Shown here: one piece after another, positions 36,705-46,042 of the stretch
How the letters are laid out: each line of letters begins with the position of its first letter
Numbering within the stretch: position 1 is the stretch's first letter
Assembly: GCF_900094705.1 (NCBI RefSeq)
Contig: NZ_FMAR01000002.1
Span: forward strand, 310,001 to 374,000
Direction of reading: 5' to 3'
From: Chitinophaga costaii
GTDB taxonomy: Bacteria; Bacteroidota; Bacteroidia; Chitinophagales; Chitinophagaceae
DNA length: 64,000 nucleotides
Translations under genes and position numbers: made by a program
Notes under the pieces: generated by a model
What the model was told of the DNA's origin: nothing
Databases searched by the model: none
The model's input: the letters and a program-made list of their open reading frames with translations, nothing else

Positions 36705-39700
36705 ATGGCTCAACGCTATACGCAACAATATTTTCCTGTTTTGCTGCTTTGTTTCCTGGCTTTTGCCATGCCGGGACGATTGCTGGCGCAGGACAGCGCC
36801 GGAGTGGCCGGGCTGCTGTACGATCCTTATGGCCATCCCTTGGCGGGGGCTAAGGTAGTGGTAAGAGGTAACTCCGACACCACCACCACCGACGAAACAG
36901 GCCACTTTACCCTGCGCGCCCACCCGCAGCAAACCCTGTTGCTGCAACACAGCGGCTACAATACCATCGCCTATAAAGTAAAAGGGTATGATACATTATA
37001 CCTGCGCATGGAAGAAAGTTTCCTGCAATCGCCATCGCGCATACCCGTGTTATATGGTGAGGCCTCTCCCCGCAGTATGGTGGGCGCGGTGTCTACGGTA
37101 TATACTAACCAGCTTAATACCACGCCAGCTACGCTATATGCCTACGCGCTGCCAGGCCAGTTGGCAGGGCTTTATACACAACAGAACAGCGGCTTTCGCA
37201 ACCCTTCTGCCGCTGCGAACTATAGCGTAGACATCTTCGTAGGCAACCGGCCCAAGCCCGGTGCGGGAGAAGTGAGTGATAATACAGAAATTGGTCTTTC
37301 CCTGAGAGGACAATCGCCGGTAACCATCGTTGATGGGGTACAGCGGGAAGTGTATTCTATAGACCCGGAAAACATCGAATCTATTTCGGTGCTGAAAGAC
37401 GCGCTTTCCACCATTTTGCTGGGCCAGCGCAGTTCGCGCGGCATATTACTGGTCACTACCAAACGTGCACAGCCCGGTAAACCCCGGTTATCCTTTACCG
37501 CGCAAACCGGCATACAGGAATCCCTGAGCCTGCCCAAGCCTTTGCCAGCCTGGCAATACGCTTACCTGCTCAATGAAGCCCTGCAAAACGATGGGAGCAA
37601 TCCTTTATACACCGCCGCAGATTTTGATGCCTACCGCCATCATACCGATCCTTATGGACATCCGGATGTAAACTGGTACAACACCATCCTGCGCAACAAC
37701 GCGCCCATGTCGCGTTACAACCTGGGTATTAACGGAGGCGGCGCGGTGGCGCGTTATGCCGTTTCGCTCAATTATACGGACCAGCAAGGCATGTTCCGCG
37801 AGTCGGGCAGCGAAAATTATGGTACCAACGCCCGCCTGAAACGTTACCTGATTAACACTGATGTAAACATCAACGTAACCCGCAACCTGAATGTGGGCCT
37901 GCAAATCTTTGGCCGCATTCAGGAAGGCACCCAGCCGGGCGCTACTACCAGCAGCCTGCTGGGGACCCTGCTGGCCCTGCCCAGCAATGCCTATCCCGTG
38001 CATAACACTAATGGCACCTGGGGTGGCACCCCCAACCTGACAACCAACCTGCTCGCCCAAACGGTGAACAGTGGTTATATACAGGACAATACCAAAGACG
38101 TGATGGCCAACGTAGATGTAAAGTATGACCTGGGTTCCGTACTCGCCGGGCTTTCCGTGGCCGTAAAAGGCAACCTGTCTATCCAGTCAGATAATGCCAT
38201 CAACCGCAGCAAACAAGACCTCGTGTACCGCATGACGGTAAGCCAGGGCGATACCCTGTTTACCAAAGCTGGTAGCGCCGTGGCACAGCAAAATAGTTTT
38301 ATACCGGTGTTTAACGGGCAGGCTTTTTTCGGGCAGGCATCACTACTGTACGATCGCAGTTTTGGCCAGCATGGTGTTCATGCAGCCCTCTTCGCCGATC
38401 GCCGGCAAACGATCTATAACTACGACCTGCCAGGTGTAGCGACTAACCTTTCCGCAAAAGCAGGCTATCAATATGCAGATAAATATTTCATAGACGGTGC
38501 CATTAACCGTAGTGGATTCAACCGCTACAAACCCGGCCACCAGTATGGCACCTTCTACGCCGCCGGCATTGGCTGGGACATTGCCCGGGAAAAATTCCTG
38601 GAAGATGCATCCTCCTGGCTGGACCAGTTAAAAATACGGGCCACCTACGGCCACACCGGTAATGGTACGGACAATTCCGGCTACTACATCTGGCGCCAGG
38701 ATTTTGCTGAAAACAACGGCATTGGCGGCGGCATCTACTCGCAAGGTACAGTGCGCTCTGCCGCTTCCGGGTATTATGAAGATGGTTTGGCCAACGTGAA
38801 TATATCCTGGGAAACGGCGAAGAAGATGGATGCCGGTATAGATATTTCCCTCTTCCACAACAAATTGCAGATAACGGGCGATTACTACCACGACCGTTAT
38901 GAAAACCTCTTGCAGATAAGGGGTAAAAACCTTGCCCTCACCGGCATTGATTACCCACCGGAAAATATTGGTATTGATCTTTACCAAGGTGGTGAATTAT
39001 CCATCACCTATAAAGGCCGCGTTAACGCCTTTAATTACTTCATCACCGCCAATGGTAACCTGATGCAAACAAAGGTGATTTTCATGGATGAACAGCGCCG
39101 TGACTATAACTGGAACAAACGTACCGGACAGCCGATCGGCATGATGTTCGGCTACGTTGCCGATGGGCTGTTCCAATCTGCAGAAGAAGCTACCGGCAGC
39201 GCCAAGGTAACTGGCGACAAGCCCCAGCCCGGCGATATTAAATACAAAGACCTGAATGGAGATGGGGTCATCAACCAGTTTGACGAAGCCCCCATTGGTA
39301 CCTACAAGCCCCGCATATATTACGGCCTTACCGCTGGGTTCTCCTGGAAAGGTTTTGATGTGAGCGCAATACTGCAAGGGGTGGCCAACCGGAGTAACTA
39401 TGTGGCCAACTTCCAGACGGAAGCCGGCTTCCAGTTCCTGAACTTCAGTTATGGCCAGGCCTACCAGCAGGTTACCGGCCGCTGGACGCCAGAAACGGCC
39501 GCCAAGGCTACTTATCCAAGGCTCACGGCAGATGCCAATTTTAATAATAACAAGTATACCTCCTCCTACTGGATACGCAATGGCAGCTATTTCCGCCTCA
39601 AAAATCTTAGCATCGCTTACAACCTGCCCCTGGCCTGGGTGAGCCGCCTGAAGCTGGGCAGTATAAAAGTGTTTGCCAATGGAGAAAACCTGCTCACCCA

Positions 39701-39791
39701 CGCGGCCTACGATTTTGTAGACCCTGAAGTGGGTGTAGGGGCCTATCCTATTCAGCGGGTGTTTAACACCGGTATCAATATTAAATTTTAG
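36705..39791 (+). CDS. SusC-family TonB-dependent receptor (no STN domain)
   Basis: This outer-membrane importer is about 1028 residues from the ATG at 36705. An earlier ATG at 36672 overlaps the DUF4961 stop but lacks signal character. The signal peptide ends near GRLLAQ. A carboxypeptidase-regulatory-like domain (about 33-105, DPYGHPLAGAKVVVRG) is followed directly by the plug (LSLRGQSPVTIVDGVQR, ISVLKDALSTILLGQRSSRGILL) and barrel. It lacks an STN domain, so it is not part of a FecR circuit, in keeping with HTCS control. It is followed after 19 bases by a SusD gene, and this pair should form a complete glycan importer. Confidence 0.94.
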   Translation: MAQRYTQQYFPVLLLCFLAFAMPGRLLAQDSAGVAGLLYDPYGHPLAGAKVVVRGNSDTTTTDETGHFTLRAHPQQTLLLQHSGYNTIAYKVKGYDTLYLRMEESFLQSPSRIPVLYGEASPRSMVGAVSTVYTNQLNTTPATLYAYALPGQLAGLYTQQNSGFRNPSAAANYSVDIFVGNRPKPGAGEVSDNTEIGLSLRGQSPVTIVDGVQREVYSIDPENIESISVLKDALSTILLGQRSSRGILLVTTKRAQPGKPRLSFTAQTGIQESLSLPKPLPAWQYAYLLNEALQNDGSNPLYTAADFDAYRHHTDPYGHPDVNWYNTILRNNAPMSRYNLGINGGGAVARYAVSLNYTDQQGMFRESGSENYGTNARLKRYLINTDVNINVTRNLNVGLQIFGRIQEGTQPGATTSSLLGTLLALPSNAYPVHNTNGTWGGTPNLTTNLLAQTVNSGYIQDNTKDVMANVDVKYDLGSVLAGLSVAVKGNLSIQSDNAINRSKQDLVYRMTVSQGDTLFTKAGSAVAQQNSFIPVFNGQAFFGQASLLYDRSFGQHGVHAALFADRRQTIYNYDLPGVATNLSAKAGYQYADKYFIDGAINRSGFNRYKPGHQYGTFYAAGIGWDIAREKFLEDASSWLDQLKIRATYGHTGNGTDNSGYYIWRQDFAENNGIGGGIYSQGTVRSAASGYYEDGLANVNISWETAKKMDAGIDISLFHNKLQITGDYYHDRYENLLQIRGKNLALTGIDYPPENIGIDLYQGGELSITYKGRVNAFNYFITANGNLMQTKVIFMDEQRRDYNWNKRTGQPIGMMFGYVADGLFQSAEEATGSAKVTGDKPQPGDIKYKDLNGDGVINQFDEAPIGTYKPRIYYGLTAGFSWKGFDVSAILQGVANRSNYVANFQTEAGFQFLNFSYGQAYQQVTGRWTPETAAKATYPRLTADANFNNNKYTSSYWIRNGSYFRLKNLSIAYNLPLAWVSRLKLGSIKVFANGENLLTHAAYDFVDPEVGVGAYPIQRVFNTGINIKF

Positions 39792-39810
39792 TGTCGCTAA
39801 ATAAAATACG

Positions 39811-41517
39811 ATGAAGCAATTCCGCATCCTTATATGCATAGCAGGTTGTGTGCTGCTACTGGCCGCCTGCAAAAAGGATTACGAGGCGGTACCCCTTGAA
39901 AAAGTGACGATCGAATATGTATTTGACAAGGACGACTCACTGGGTACTTATGCCGAAAAGTTTTTAAATACCGTGTACTCCGATTTGCCCAGTGGTTACA
40001 ACCGGGTGGGCGGCGACATCCTGGACGCCGCGTCTGACGATGCTATTTCCGGTTTGGTAGGTACTGCCAACGTATCGCAGTTGGCTACCGGCGCCTATTC
40101 CTCCTTCGCTCCTATTGCGGACGAAACACCCTGGACCAGTTGTTATGCAGGCATCCGCACGGCCAGCATTTTTGTGTCTAACATTGACGTGTCGCCGGTG
40201 AAGGACAAGCTGCCCAATGGTACCTCCGTACGGTATGCATGGAAAGGGGAAGCGCGTTTCCTGCGCGCCTTGTTTTACTTTGAATTACTGAAACGTTACG
40301 GCGGCATTCCGCTGATGGGTGATACGGCGCGACAACTGGGTGACGATGTGCAGATACCCCGCAGCTCATTTGCAGATTGCGTGCAATACCTGGTACACGA
40401 GTGCGATGCTATTAAAGACAGCCTGCGGCCTAACCCGGTGCAAGTACCGGAGGTGAACAGTCACCGTGCTACCCGGGGCGCAGCACTGGCCCTGAAAGCC
40501 AGGATATTGCTGTATGCAGCCAGTCCTTTATTTAACGGGCAAAATATAGATCCTAAAAATCCGCTCACCGGGTATACGGATTACGACAAAGAGCGCTGGA
40601 AACTAGCCGCCGATGCAGCCCGCGACATGATCAACGAACATACTTTTTCCTTGCTGCCCAACACCAAGGATATCTTTATTACGCAAAACAACAGTGAGGT
40701 CATCTTCTTCCGCCAGGGAAGTAACACTACTACTATAGAAACCACTAACGGGCCGGTAGGTTTTGCACAGGTAGCGCATGGGCGTACCAATCCTACGCAG
40801 GAGCTGGTAGATGCCTTCCCGATGGCGAATGGCCTGCCCATTACCGATCCTAACTCCGGGTATAGATCGGATGATCCTTACACCAATCGTGATCCCCGGC
40901 TTGCTTCTAGCATTTTGTACAATGGTGCGCAATGGCTCAATACCCAATTGCAAACCTTCGATGGTGGGGCCAATAAACCCGGCGGTACAGAACCTGGCAG
41001 CAAAACCTCGTATTACATGCGCAAGTTCATGGGCAATTTTGAGAATGCTACCCAATACAGCAATACCAGCCATGACTGGATCATTCTGCGCTATACCGAG
41101 GTGCTGCTCAATTTTGCTGAAGCAGAAAATGAATATAACGGCCCTACGGAAGAAGTATACCAGGTACTCAAAGACCTGCGCCAGCGGGCGGGCATTGCCG
41201 CCGGAGACGATGGCATGTATGGCCTCACGGCCAGCGCCAGCCAGGATGTTATGCGGCAGATCATTCACAATGAACGCCGTTTGGAACTTGCATTTGAAGA
41301 GCATCGCTTCTGGGATATCCGCCGCTGGAAAATTGCAGAGCAGGTTTACAAAAATCCGCTGCACGGTATGCAGATCATCAATGATGGCGGATCACTCAGC
41401 TATAACATAATTCCCGTTTTTACACCGGCATTCAGCTCTCCTAAAATGTACCTCTATCCCATTCCGTATGATGAAGTTGTGAAAAACGACAACATGCGCC
41501 AGAATCCGGGCTGGTGA
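39811..41517 (+). CDS. SusD/RagB-family glycan-binding lipoprotein
   Basis: This is a 568-residue lipoprotein with lipobox LAAC (Cys21). SusD features are visible throughout: KGEARFLRALFYFELLKRYGGIPLMGD, LKARILLYAASPLFNG, YTEVLLNFAEAENEYNGP and ERRLELAFEEHRFWDIRRWK, ending DNMRQNPGW. The high similarity to the SusD at 33538 in length and motif spacing points to a shared origin. It is the partner of the SusC at 36705 and also lies 38 bases before another SusC, so its pairing is ambiguous. Confidence 0.94.
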   Translation: MKQFRILICIAGCVLLLAACKKDYEAVPLEKVTIEYVFDKDDSLGTYAEKFLNTVYSDLPSGYNRVGGDILDAASDDAISGLVGTANVSQLATGAYSSFAPIADETPWTSCYAGIRTASIFVSNIDVSPVKDKLPNGTSVRYAWKGEARFLRALFYFELLKRYGGIPLMGDTARQLGDDVQIPRSSFADCVQYLVHECDAIKDSLRPNPVQVPEVNSHRATRGAALALKARILLYAASPLFNGQNIDPKNPLTGYTDYDKERWKLAADAARDMINEHTFSLLPNTKDIFITQNNSEVIFFRQGSNTTTIETTNGPVGFAQVAHGRTNPTQELVDAFPMANGLPITDPNSGYRSDDPYTNRDPRLASSILYNGAQWLNTQLQTFDGGANKPGGTEPGSKTSYYMRKFMGNFENATQYSNTSHDWIILRYTEVLLNFAEAENEYNGPTEEVYQVLKDLRQRAGIAAGDDGMYGLTASASQDVMRQIIHNERRLELAFEEHRFWDIRRWKIAEQVYKNPLHGMQIINDGGSLSYNIIPVFTPAFSSPKMYLYPIPYDEVVKNDNMRQNPGW

Positions 41518-41555
41518 TCCCTTTCTTGTTCACATGATATTTTAACTGACACGTT

Positions 41556-44500
41556 ATGAAACATATATTTTTCCTGGTCCTGCTGGCAATAACGATCCCA
41601 CTGACCCTGCAAGGGCAGCAAAAGGTGGTGACCGGCACGGTAAAAGACCTGAACGGCGTATTGCCCGGCGCAGCCGTTACGGAAAAAGGCCTGCCTACCA
41701 ATGGTGCCATCGTAGATGCCGACGGCCGTTTTAGACTTACGCTGAAAGGCAGTTCCAATACCCTGATCGTAAAACTCATCGGCTTCACCCAGCAGCAGGT
41801 GTCTGTAGCCGGCCGCAGCAGCGTGGATGTAGTGTTACAGCCTTCAAACCAGGGGCTGGATGAAGTAGTAGTAGTAGGGTTCAACCAGGTGAAGCGTATT
41901 ACCAATACCGGCGCCGTGAGCGCCATCAGCGGTTCTGAAATCCGCAACGTTCCTACAGCCAATGTGCAGAATGCCCTGATGGGAAAACTGCCGGGTTTTG
42001 TATCGCAGCAGCGCTCCGGCCAGCCAGGTAAAGACGCCTCCGATTTCTTTATCCGGGGTGTAAGCTCGCTGAACAGTGATGGCAACAAACCTCTCATCAT
42101 TGTAGACGATATAGAATATTCCTACGACCAGTTGCAGCAGATTAATGTAAACGAAATCGAAAGCATCTCTATCCTTAAAGACGCTTCCACCACCGCCATT
42201 TATGGGATCAAAGGTGCCAATGGTGTGCTGGTAGTAACTACCCGCCGTGGTAAGGCTGGCCAGCCCCAGGTGAATGTGCGCGTGGAATCTGGTCAGCAAT
42301 CGCCGGTGAAAACACCCGTGTTCCTGGACTCCTATAATACCGCTGTGCTGGTAAATGAAGCCTACAAAAACGATGGCCTGTTGCCTAAATTTACTGACCA
42401 GGACCTGAAATTATTCAAGAACGGCAAAGACCCTTACGGCCATCCCAACATCAACTGGTATAATGCCATATTTAAAAAACATTCTTACCAAACAAATAGC
42501 AACATCGATGTTTCTGGCGGTACGGAAGCTGTGAAATATTTTATCTCCGGCGGTTTTCTTACGCAGAATGGTTTGGTACGCGACTTCTCCGATCCGCGCA
42601 ATGAGGTGAACACGAACTATTTCTTCCGCCGTTACAACTTCCGCTCTAACCTGGATATGCAGGCTACCAAAACCCTCAATCTCCGGCTGGACCTTACCAC
42701 CCGCTTCGGTGATATCAACCAACCGCATGATGCCAACGTGGTATCGGAAGTGTATAATTTCGAAAAGATACATCCGTATTCCGCTCCCTTGATAAATCCA
42801 AACGGTTCTTACGCTTACGCAGCAGATACCAAGGATGCGCTGCCCACCCTGAATGCAAGACTGGCCAACGGTGGTTACAGCCGCAGCAAACGCACCGACT
42901 TTAACGCCTTATTTGGCGCCACCCAGCAACTGGGCTTCCTCACCAAAGGGTTGTCGCTCACGGGCCGGGTAGCTTATGCAGGCATTGAACAATATTCCCG
43001 CAACCTCTTCAGAGGTGCTCAACCACCATCATATTATTACAATCCAGTAGATGGCTCTTATACGCTGGACCCGCGCGGATTTTACCGCCTGCAACCCTAT
43101 GCGGTGACTGGCAATACAGACTTGTACAGCCGGAATGTAAACACCCAGGTGTTCCTGACCTATAACCGCTCCTTTGGCGATCATAACTTTAATGGCCTGG
43201 CGCTGTACAACCGCCAGAGTACCACCTCCATGGCCGATATTCCAGCCAACTTCCGGGGCTTTTCTTTTAAAGCCGGGTATAACTACAAAGAAAAATACCT
43301 GATAGATTTTAACGGGGCACTAAATGGGTCCGACCGCTTCCAGGCGGCTAAGCGCAATGGCTTTTTCCCGGCATTGGGAGTAGGCTGGAACTTATCACAG
43401 GAAAAGTTTTTTGCCCCCTGGAGCAACGCGATAAGCCTGCTTAAATTAAGAGGTTCTTACGGCGTAGTAGGATCCGATGTAACTACGGGCAACCGCTACC
43501 TGTACCGCCAGGAATATGTGGCCGGTGGCGGATACTCTTTCGGAGAAAACGATACACAGGCAGGTACCATTTACGAAGGCGACCTTGGCAGCCCGAATGT
43601 AACCTGGGAAAAAGCCAGGAAGGCAGACGTGGGGCTGGATATGAACTTGTTTAAAGACCGCTTGTCCATTACGGTAGATTATTTTCATGATATCCGTTTC
43701 GACCAGTTGGTGCAGAAAGGCTCTGTACCTACTATCCTGGGCGTAGGCTTTGGTCCTACCAATGTGGCGAAAACCAGCAACCAGGGCTTCGATGGGCAGA
43801 TTAACTACCGTGCCACCGTAAGGCAATGGAATTTTAACAGCAGCCTGGTATTCCAATATTTTAAAAACAAAGTACTGTATAAAGACGAAGCTGCACCGGC
43901 CTATCCCTGGCTGCGACAGACAGGCCTGCCCATTGATCAGCCGTTCGGCTATCACTACATTGGTTTTTATTCGCAGGAGGATATTGCCAAAATTCAGAGC
44001 GACGCCAAGGACAAACCCGCTACGCCGCTCAGCGAATATCCCATACAGGCCGGTGACCTGAAATACCAGGATATGAATGGCGATGGCGTGATCGATAATA
44101 ACGACCAGCGCGCCATTGGCAAGCCAAACCTGGCCAACACTGTGCTGGGACTTACCCTGGGCGCCCAGTACAAAGGCTTTAGCGTAAGCCTGCTGTTCCA
44201 GGGTTCCTTCGGCTACAGCTTTAGCGTGGTAGGCACCGGGATAGAAACTTTCCAAAGCCAGTTTCAGCCCATACACCAGGAAAGATGGACACCGGAAACT
44301 GCCGATCATGCAGCGTTTCCCCGGCTTACCAGCAACCCTACCACGATCAATAGTGCCCGTACTTATATGTCGGACTTCTGGCTGATAGACGCCCGCTATA
44401 TACGCCTCAAAACACTGGATTTTGGTTACCAGTTATCCAGCAAGGCATTGCCCAAACAACTGAATAATGCGAGGCTATATGTGAGCGCTTATAACTTGTT

Positions 44501-44618
44501 TACCTGGACGAATTATAAGAAATACCAACAAGACCCGGAAGTATCCAGCAATAGTGCGGGCGATGCCTACATTAACCAGCGCGTGATAAACGTCGGTTTG
44601 CAAATTGGGTTTAAATAA
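41556..44618 (+). CDS. SusC-family TonB-dependent receptor (no STN domain)
   Basis: This is a 1020-residue outer-membrane receptor with signal peptide ending at LQGQ. A carboxypeptidase-regulatory-like domain (about 23-95) is followed by DEVVVVGFNQVKR, the plug (VPTANVQNALMGKLPGF, IIVDDIEYSYDQ, ASTTAIYGIKGANGVLVVTT) and a barrel that ends NVGLQIGFK. No STN domain is present. It is not followed by SusD, which is unusual; a DUF4185-type lipoprotein follows after 6 bases instead. It may pair with the SusD at 39811 or 33538. Confidence 0.94.
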   Translation: MKHIFFLVLLAITIPLTLQGQQKVVTGTVKDLNGVLPGAAVTEKGLPTNGAIVDADGRFRLTLKGSSNTLIVKLIGFTQQQVSVAGRSSVDVVLQPSNQGLDEVVVVGFNQVKRITNTGAVSAISGSEIRNVPTANVQNALMGKLPGFVSQQRSGQPGKDASDFFIRGVSSLNSDGNKPLIIVDDIEYSYDQLQQINVNEIESISILKDASTTAIYGIKGANGVLVVTTRRGKAGQPQVNVRVESGQQSPVKTPVFLDSYNTAVLVNEAYKNDGLLPKFTDQDLKLFKNGKDPYGHPNINWYNAIFKKHSYQTNSNIDVSGGTEAVKYFISGGFLTQNGLVRDFSDPRNEVNTNYFFRRYNFRSNLDMQATKTLNLRLDLTTRFGDINQPHDANVVSEVYNFEKIHPYSAPLINPNGSYAYAADTKDALPTLNARLANGGYSRSKRTDFNALFGATQQLGFLTKGLSLTGRVAYAGIEQYSRNLFRGAQPPSYYYNPVDGSYTLDPRGFYRLQPYAVTGNTDLYSRNVNTQVFLTYNRSFGDHNFNGLALYNRQSTTSMADIPANFRGFSFKAGYNYKEKYLIDFNGALNGSDRFQAAKRNGFFPALGVGWNLSQEKFFAPWSNAISLLKLRGSYGVVGSDVTTGNRYLYRQEYVAGGGYSFGENDTQAGTIYEGDLGSPNVTWEKARKADVGLDMNLFKDRLSITVDYFHDIRFDQLVQKGSVPTILGVGFGPTNVAKTSNQGFDGQINYRATVRQWNFNSSLVFQYFKNKVLYKDEAAPAYPWLRQTGLPIDQPFGYHYIGFYSQEDIAKIQSDAKDKPATPLSEYPIQAGDLKYQDMNGDGVIDNNDQRAIGKPNLANTVLGLTLGAQYKGFSVSLLFQGSFGYSFSVVGTGIETFQSQFQPIHQERWTPETADHAAFPRLTSNPTTINSARTYMSDFWLIDARYIRLKTLDFGYQLSSKALPKQLNNARLYVSAYNLFTWTNYKKYQQDPEVSSNSAGDAYINQRVINVGLQIGFK

Positions 44619-44624
44619 TTAAGC

Positions 44625-46031
44625 ATGATGAACAAAATAAATCTGCTGCTGGTCACTGCCGTATTGCTTTCATCCTGTATGCGTAGCCCGCTGGATGATT
44701 ATAAAAGCCAGGAATGCGCCATCATTTCTTTTAAACTGCCTTCCGGGCAAACGGGGGATGCCGAGATCGTAAACAGTACCGACTCAGCTACCGTTACAGT
44801 AATGGCAAACGAAGACCTTGATCTGTCATCGATAAGCCCCATCGTAAAAATTTCTAAAGGCGCCACCGTGCTGCCAGCGCCCGGAGTTAAAGTAGATTTT
44901 GCCTCCCAAGGCAACCGGTATACATATACCGTTACCAGCCAGGCAGGTTCCATACGGCATTGGTATGTGCAGGTGAAGAAGCCGGAAGCGCCCACTGGCC
45001 CACGGCTGCAACTGCTGCCCAACCTGGGCAAATGGGACCCACGTGTAACCGTATACAGCGACCTGGATTATAATGATTACCTGACCCGCTACCAGGGATG
45101 GAATGGTGCAGATGGCTGTTATACTGTTTTGCTGCCCGATGGCCGTTTGTTATGGTCGTTTCAAGACAGTTTCTTTGGCAATGTCAGTGCAGATCGTAAT
45201 CGCGGTGGCGACAATGCTTTTGCCCGTAACGCCGCCCACCTGCAAATTGATACTTCCCTGAAAAGCTTTATCCAGCTTAATCCCGGCGTTGGCAATAAAA
45301 GCCAAACCTGGATAAAATATCCCGGCGCTGCCGATGACCAGGAATGGTACTGGCCCGGCGCCAGCCAGGTACATGGCAATCAGTTACAAATGTTGCTTGG
45401 CCATATCAGAAAAACCGGCAGTGGTACTTGGGATATTGCGGATGTAAGTACAGACATTGCTTTGTTCGATCTGCCTTCTATGCAGCTTAATCGACTTGTA
45501 CAAAACAAAGATACCAGCGATAGTTACAACTCCGGCGCTATGGATGCGCCAGATGGCTATACTTACATGTATGCTACGGAAAATGGTTACCTTACCTCCT
45601 ACATGTACGTGGCGCGGGTAGCAGACCATGATCTGACCGGCAACTGGGAATATTACACCGGCAGCGGCTGGAGTGCGACACCGCAAAAGTATAATGTGTG
45701 CAATAACATTACCCAACCCAATGTGTTTTACCGCGATGGTAAATACTACCTGGTGTCGCAGCAAAACCTGTTTGGCCTGGACATCTATATACAGGAAGCT
45801 TCGACACCCGTAGGACCGTGGACGAACAAACGCACCCTGTACCACATTCCTGATCAGTACAGTGTAGACTTTATCAGCTACAATGCTTTTGTACACCATG
45901 CCCTGAGCCGCAACGGGGAGCTGGTAATTTCGTATAACATCAATCCTTCAGACTTCACTACTAATTTTAATAAGCCGGGTTGTGCAGACAGGTACCGGCC
46001 CTATTTTGTGCGCGTGTTCAACTGGAAATAA
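44625..46031 (+). CDS. Lipoprotein with DUF5018-like domain and DUF4185-type propeller
   Basis: This is a 468-residue lipoprotein with lipobox LSSC (Cys18). The N-terminal Ig-like part (about 30-120) resembles DUF5018, ending YTYTVTSQAGSIRHWYVQV. The rest is a beta-propeller of the DUF4185 kind, with LPDGRLLWSFQDSFFGN, WYWPGASQVHGNQLQML and ITQPNVFYRDGKYYLVSQ. Its layout resembles five-bladed GH43/GH32-like sugar-binding propellers, but I cannot confirm a catalytic acid set. In this locus it may be a surface glycan-binding protein or glycosidase acting on the imported mannose glycan. It lies 6 bases after SusC and 11 bases before the GH2 gene. Confidence 0.8.
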   Translation: MMNKINLLLVTAVLLSSCMRSPLDDYKSQECAIISFKLPSGQTGDAEIVNSTDSATVTVMANEDLDLSSISPIVKISKGATVLPAPGVKVDFASQGNRYTYTVTSQAGSIRHWYVQVKKPEAPTGPRLQLLPNLGKWDPRVTVYSDLDYNDYLTRYQGWNGADGCYTVLLPDGRLLWSFQDSFFGNVSADRNRGGDNAFARNAAHLQIDTSLKSFIQLNPGVGNKSQTWIKYPGAADDQEWYWPGASQVHGNQLQMLLGHIRKTGSGTWDIADVSTDIALFDLPSMQLNRLVQNKDTSDSYNSGAMDAPDGYTYMYATENGYLTSYMYVARVADHDLTGNWEYYTGSGWSATPQKYNVCNNITQPNVFYRDGKYYLVSQQNLFGLDIYIQEASTPVGPWTNKRTLYHIPDQYSVDFISYNAFVHHALSRNGELVISYNINPSDFTTNFNKPGCADRYRPYFVRVFNWK

Positions 46032-46042
46032 TATCTGCAAAT

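Noticed and set aside
38997..39872. A 291-codon open frame on the minus strand
   Set aside because: It is antisense to the SusC and SusD genes, which match their families along this whole stretch.
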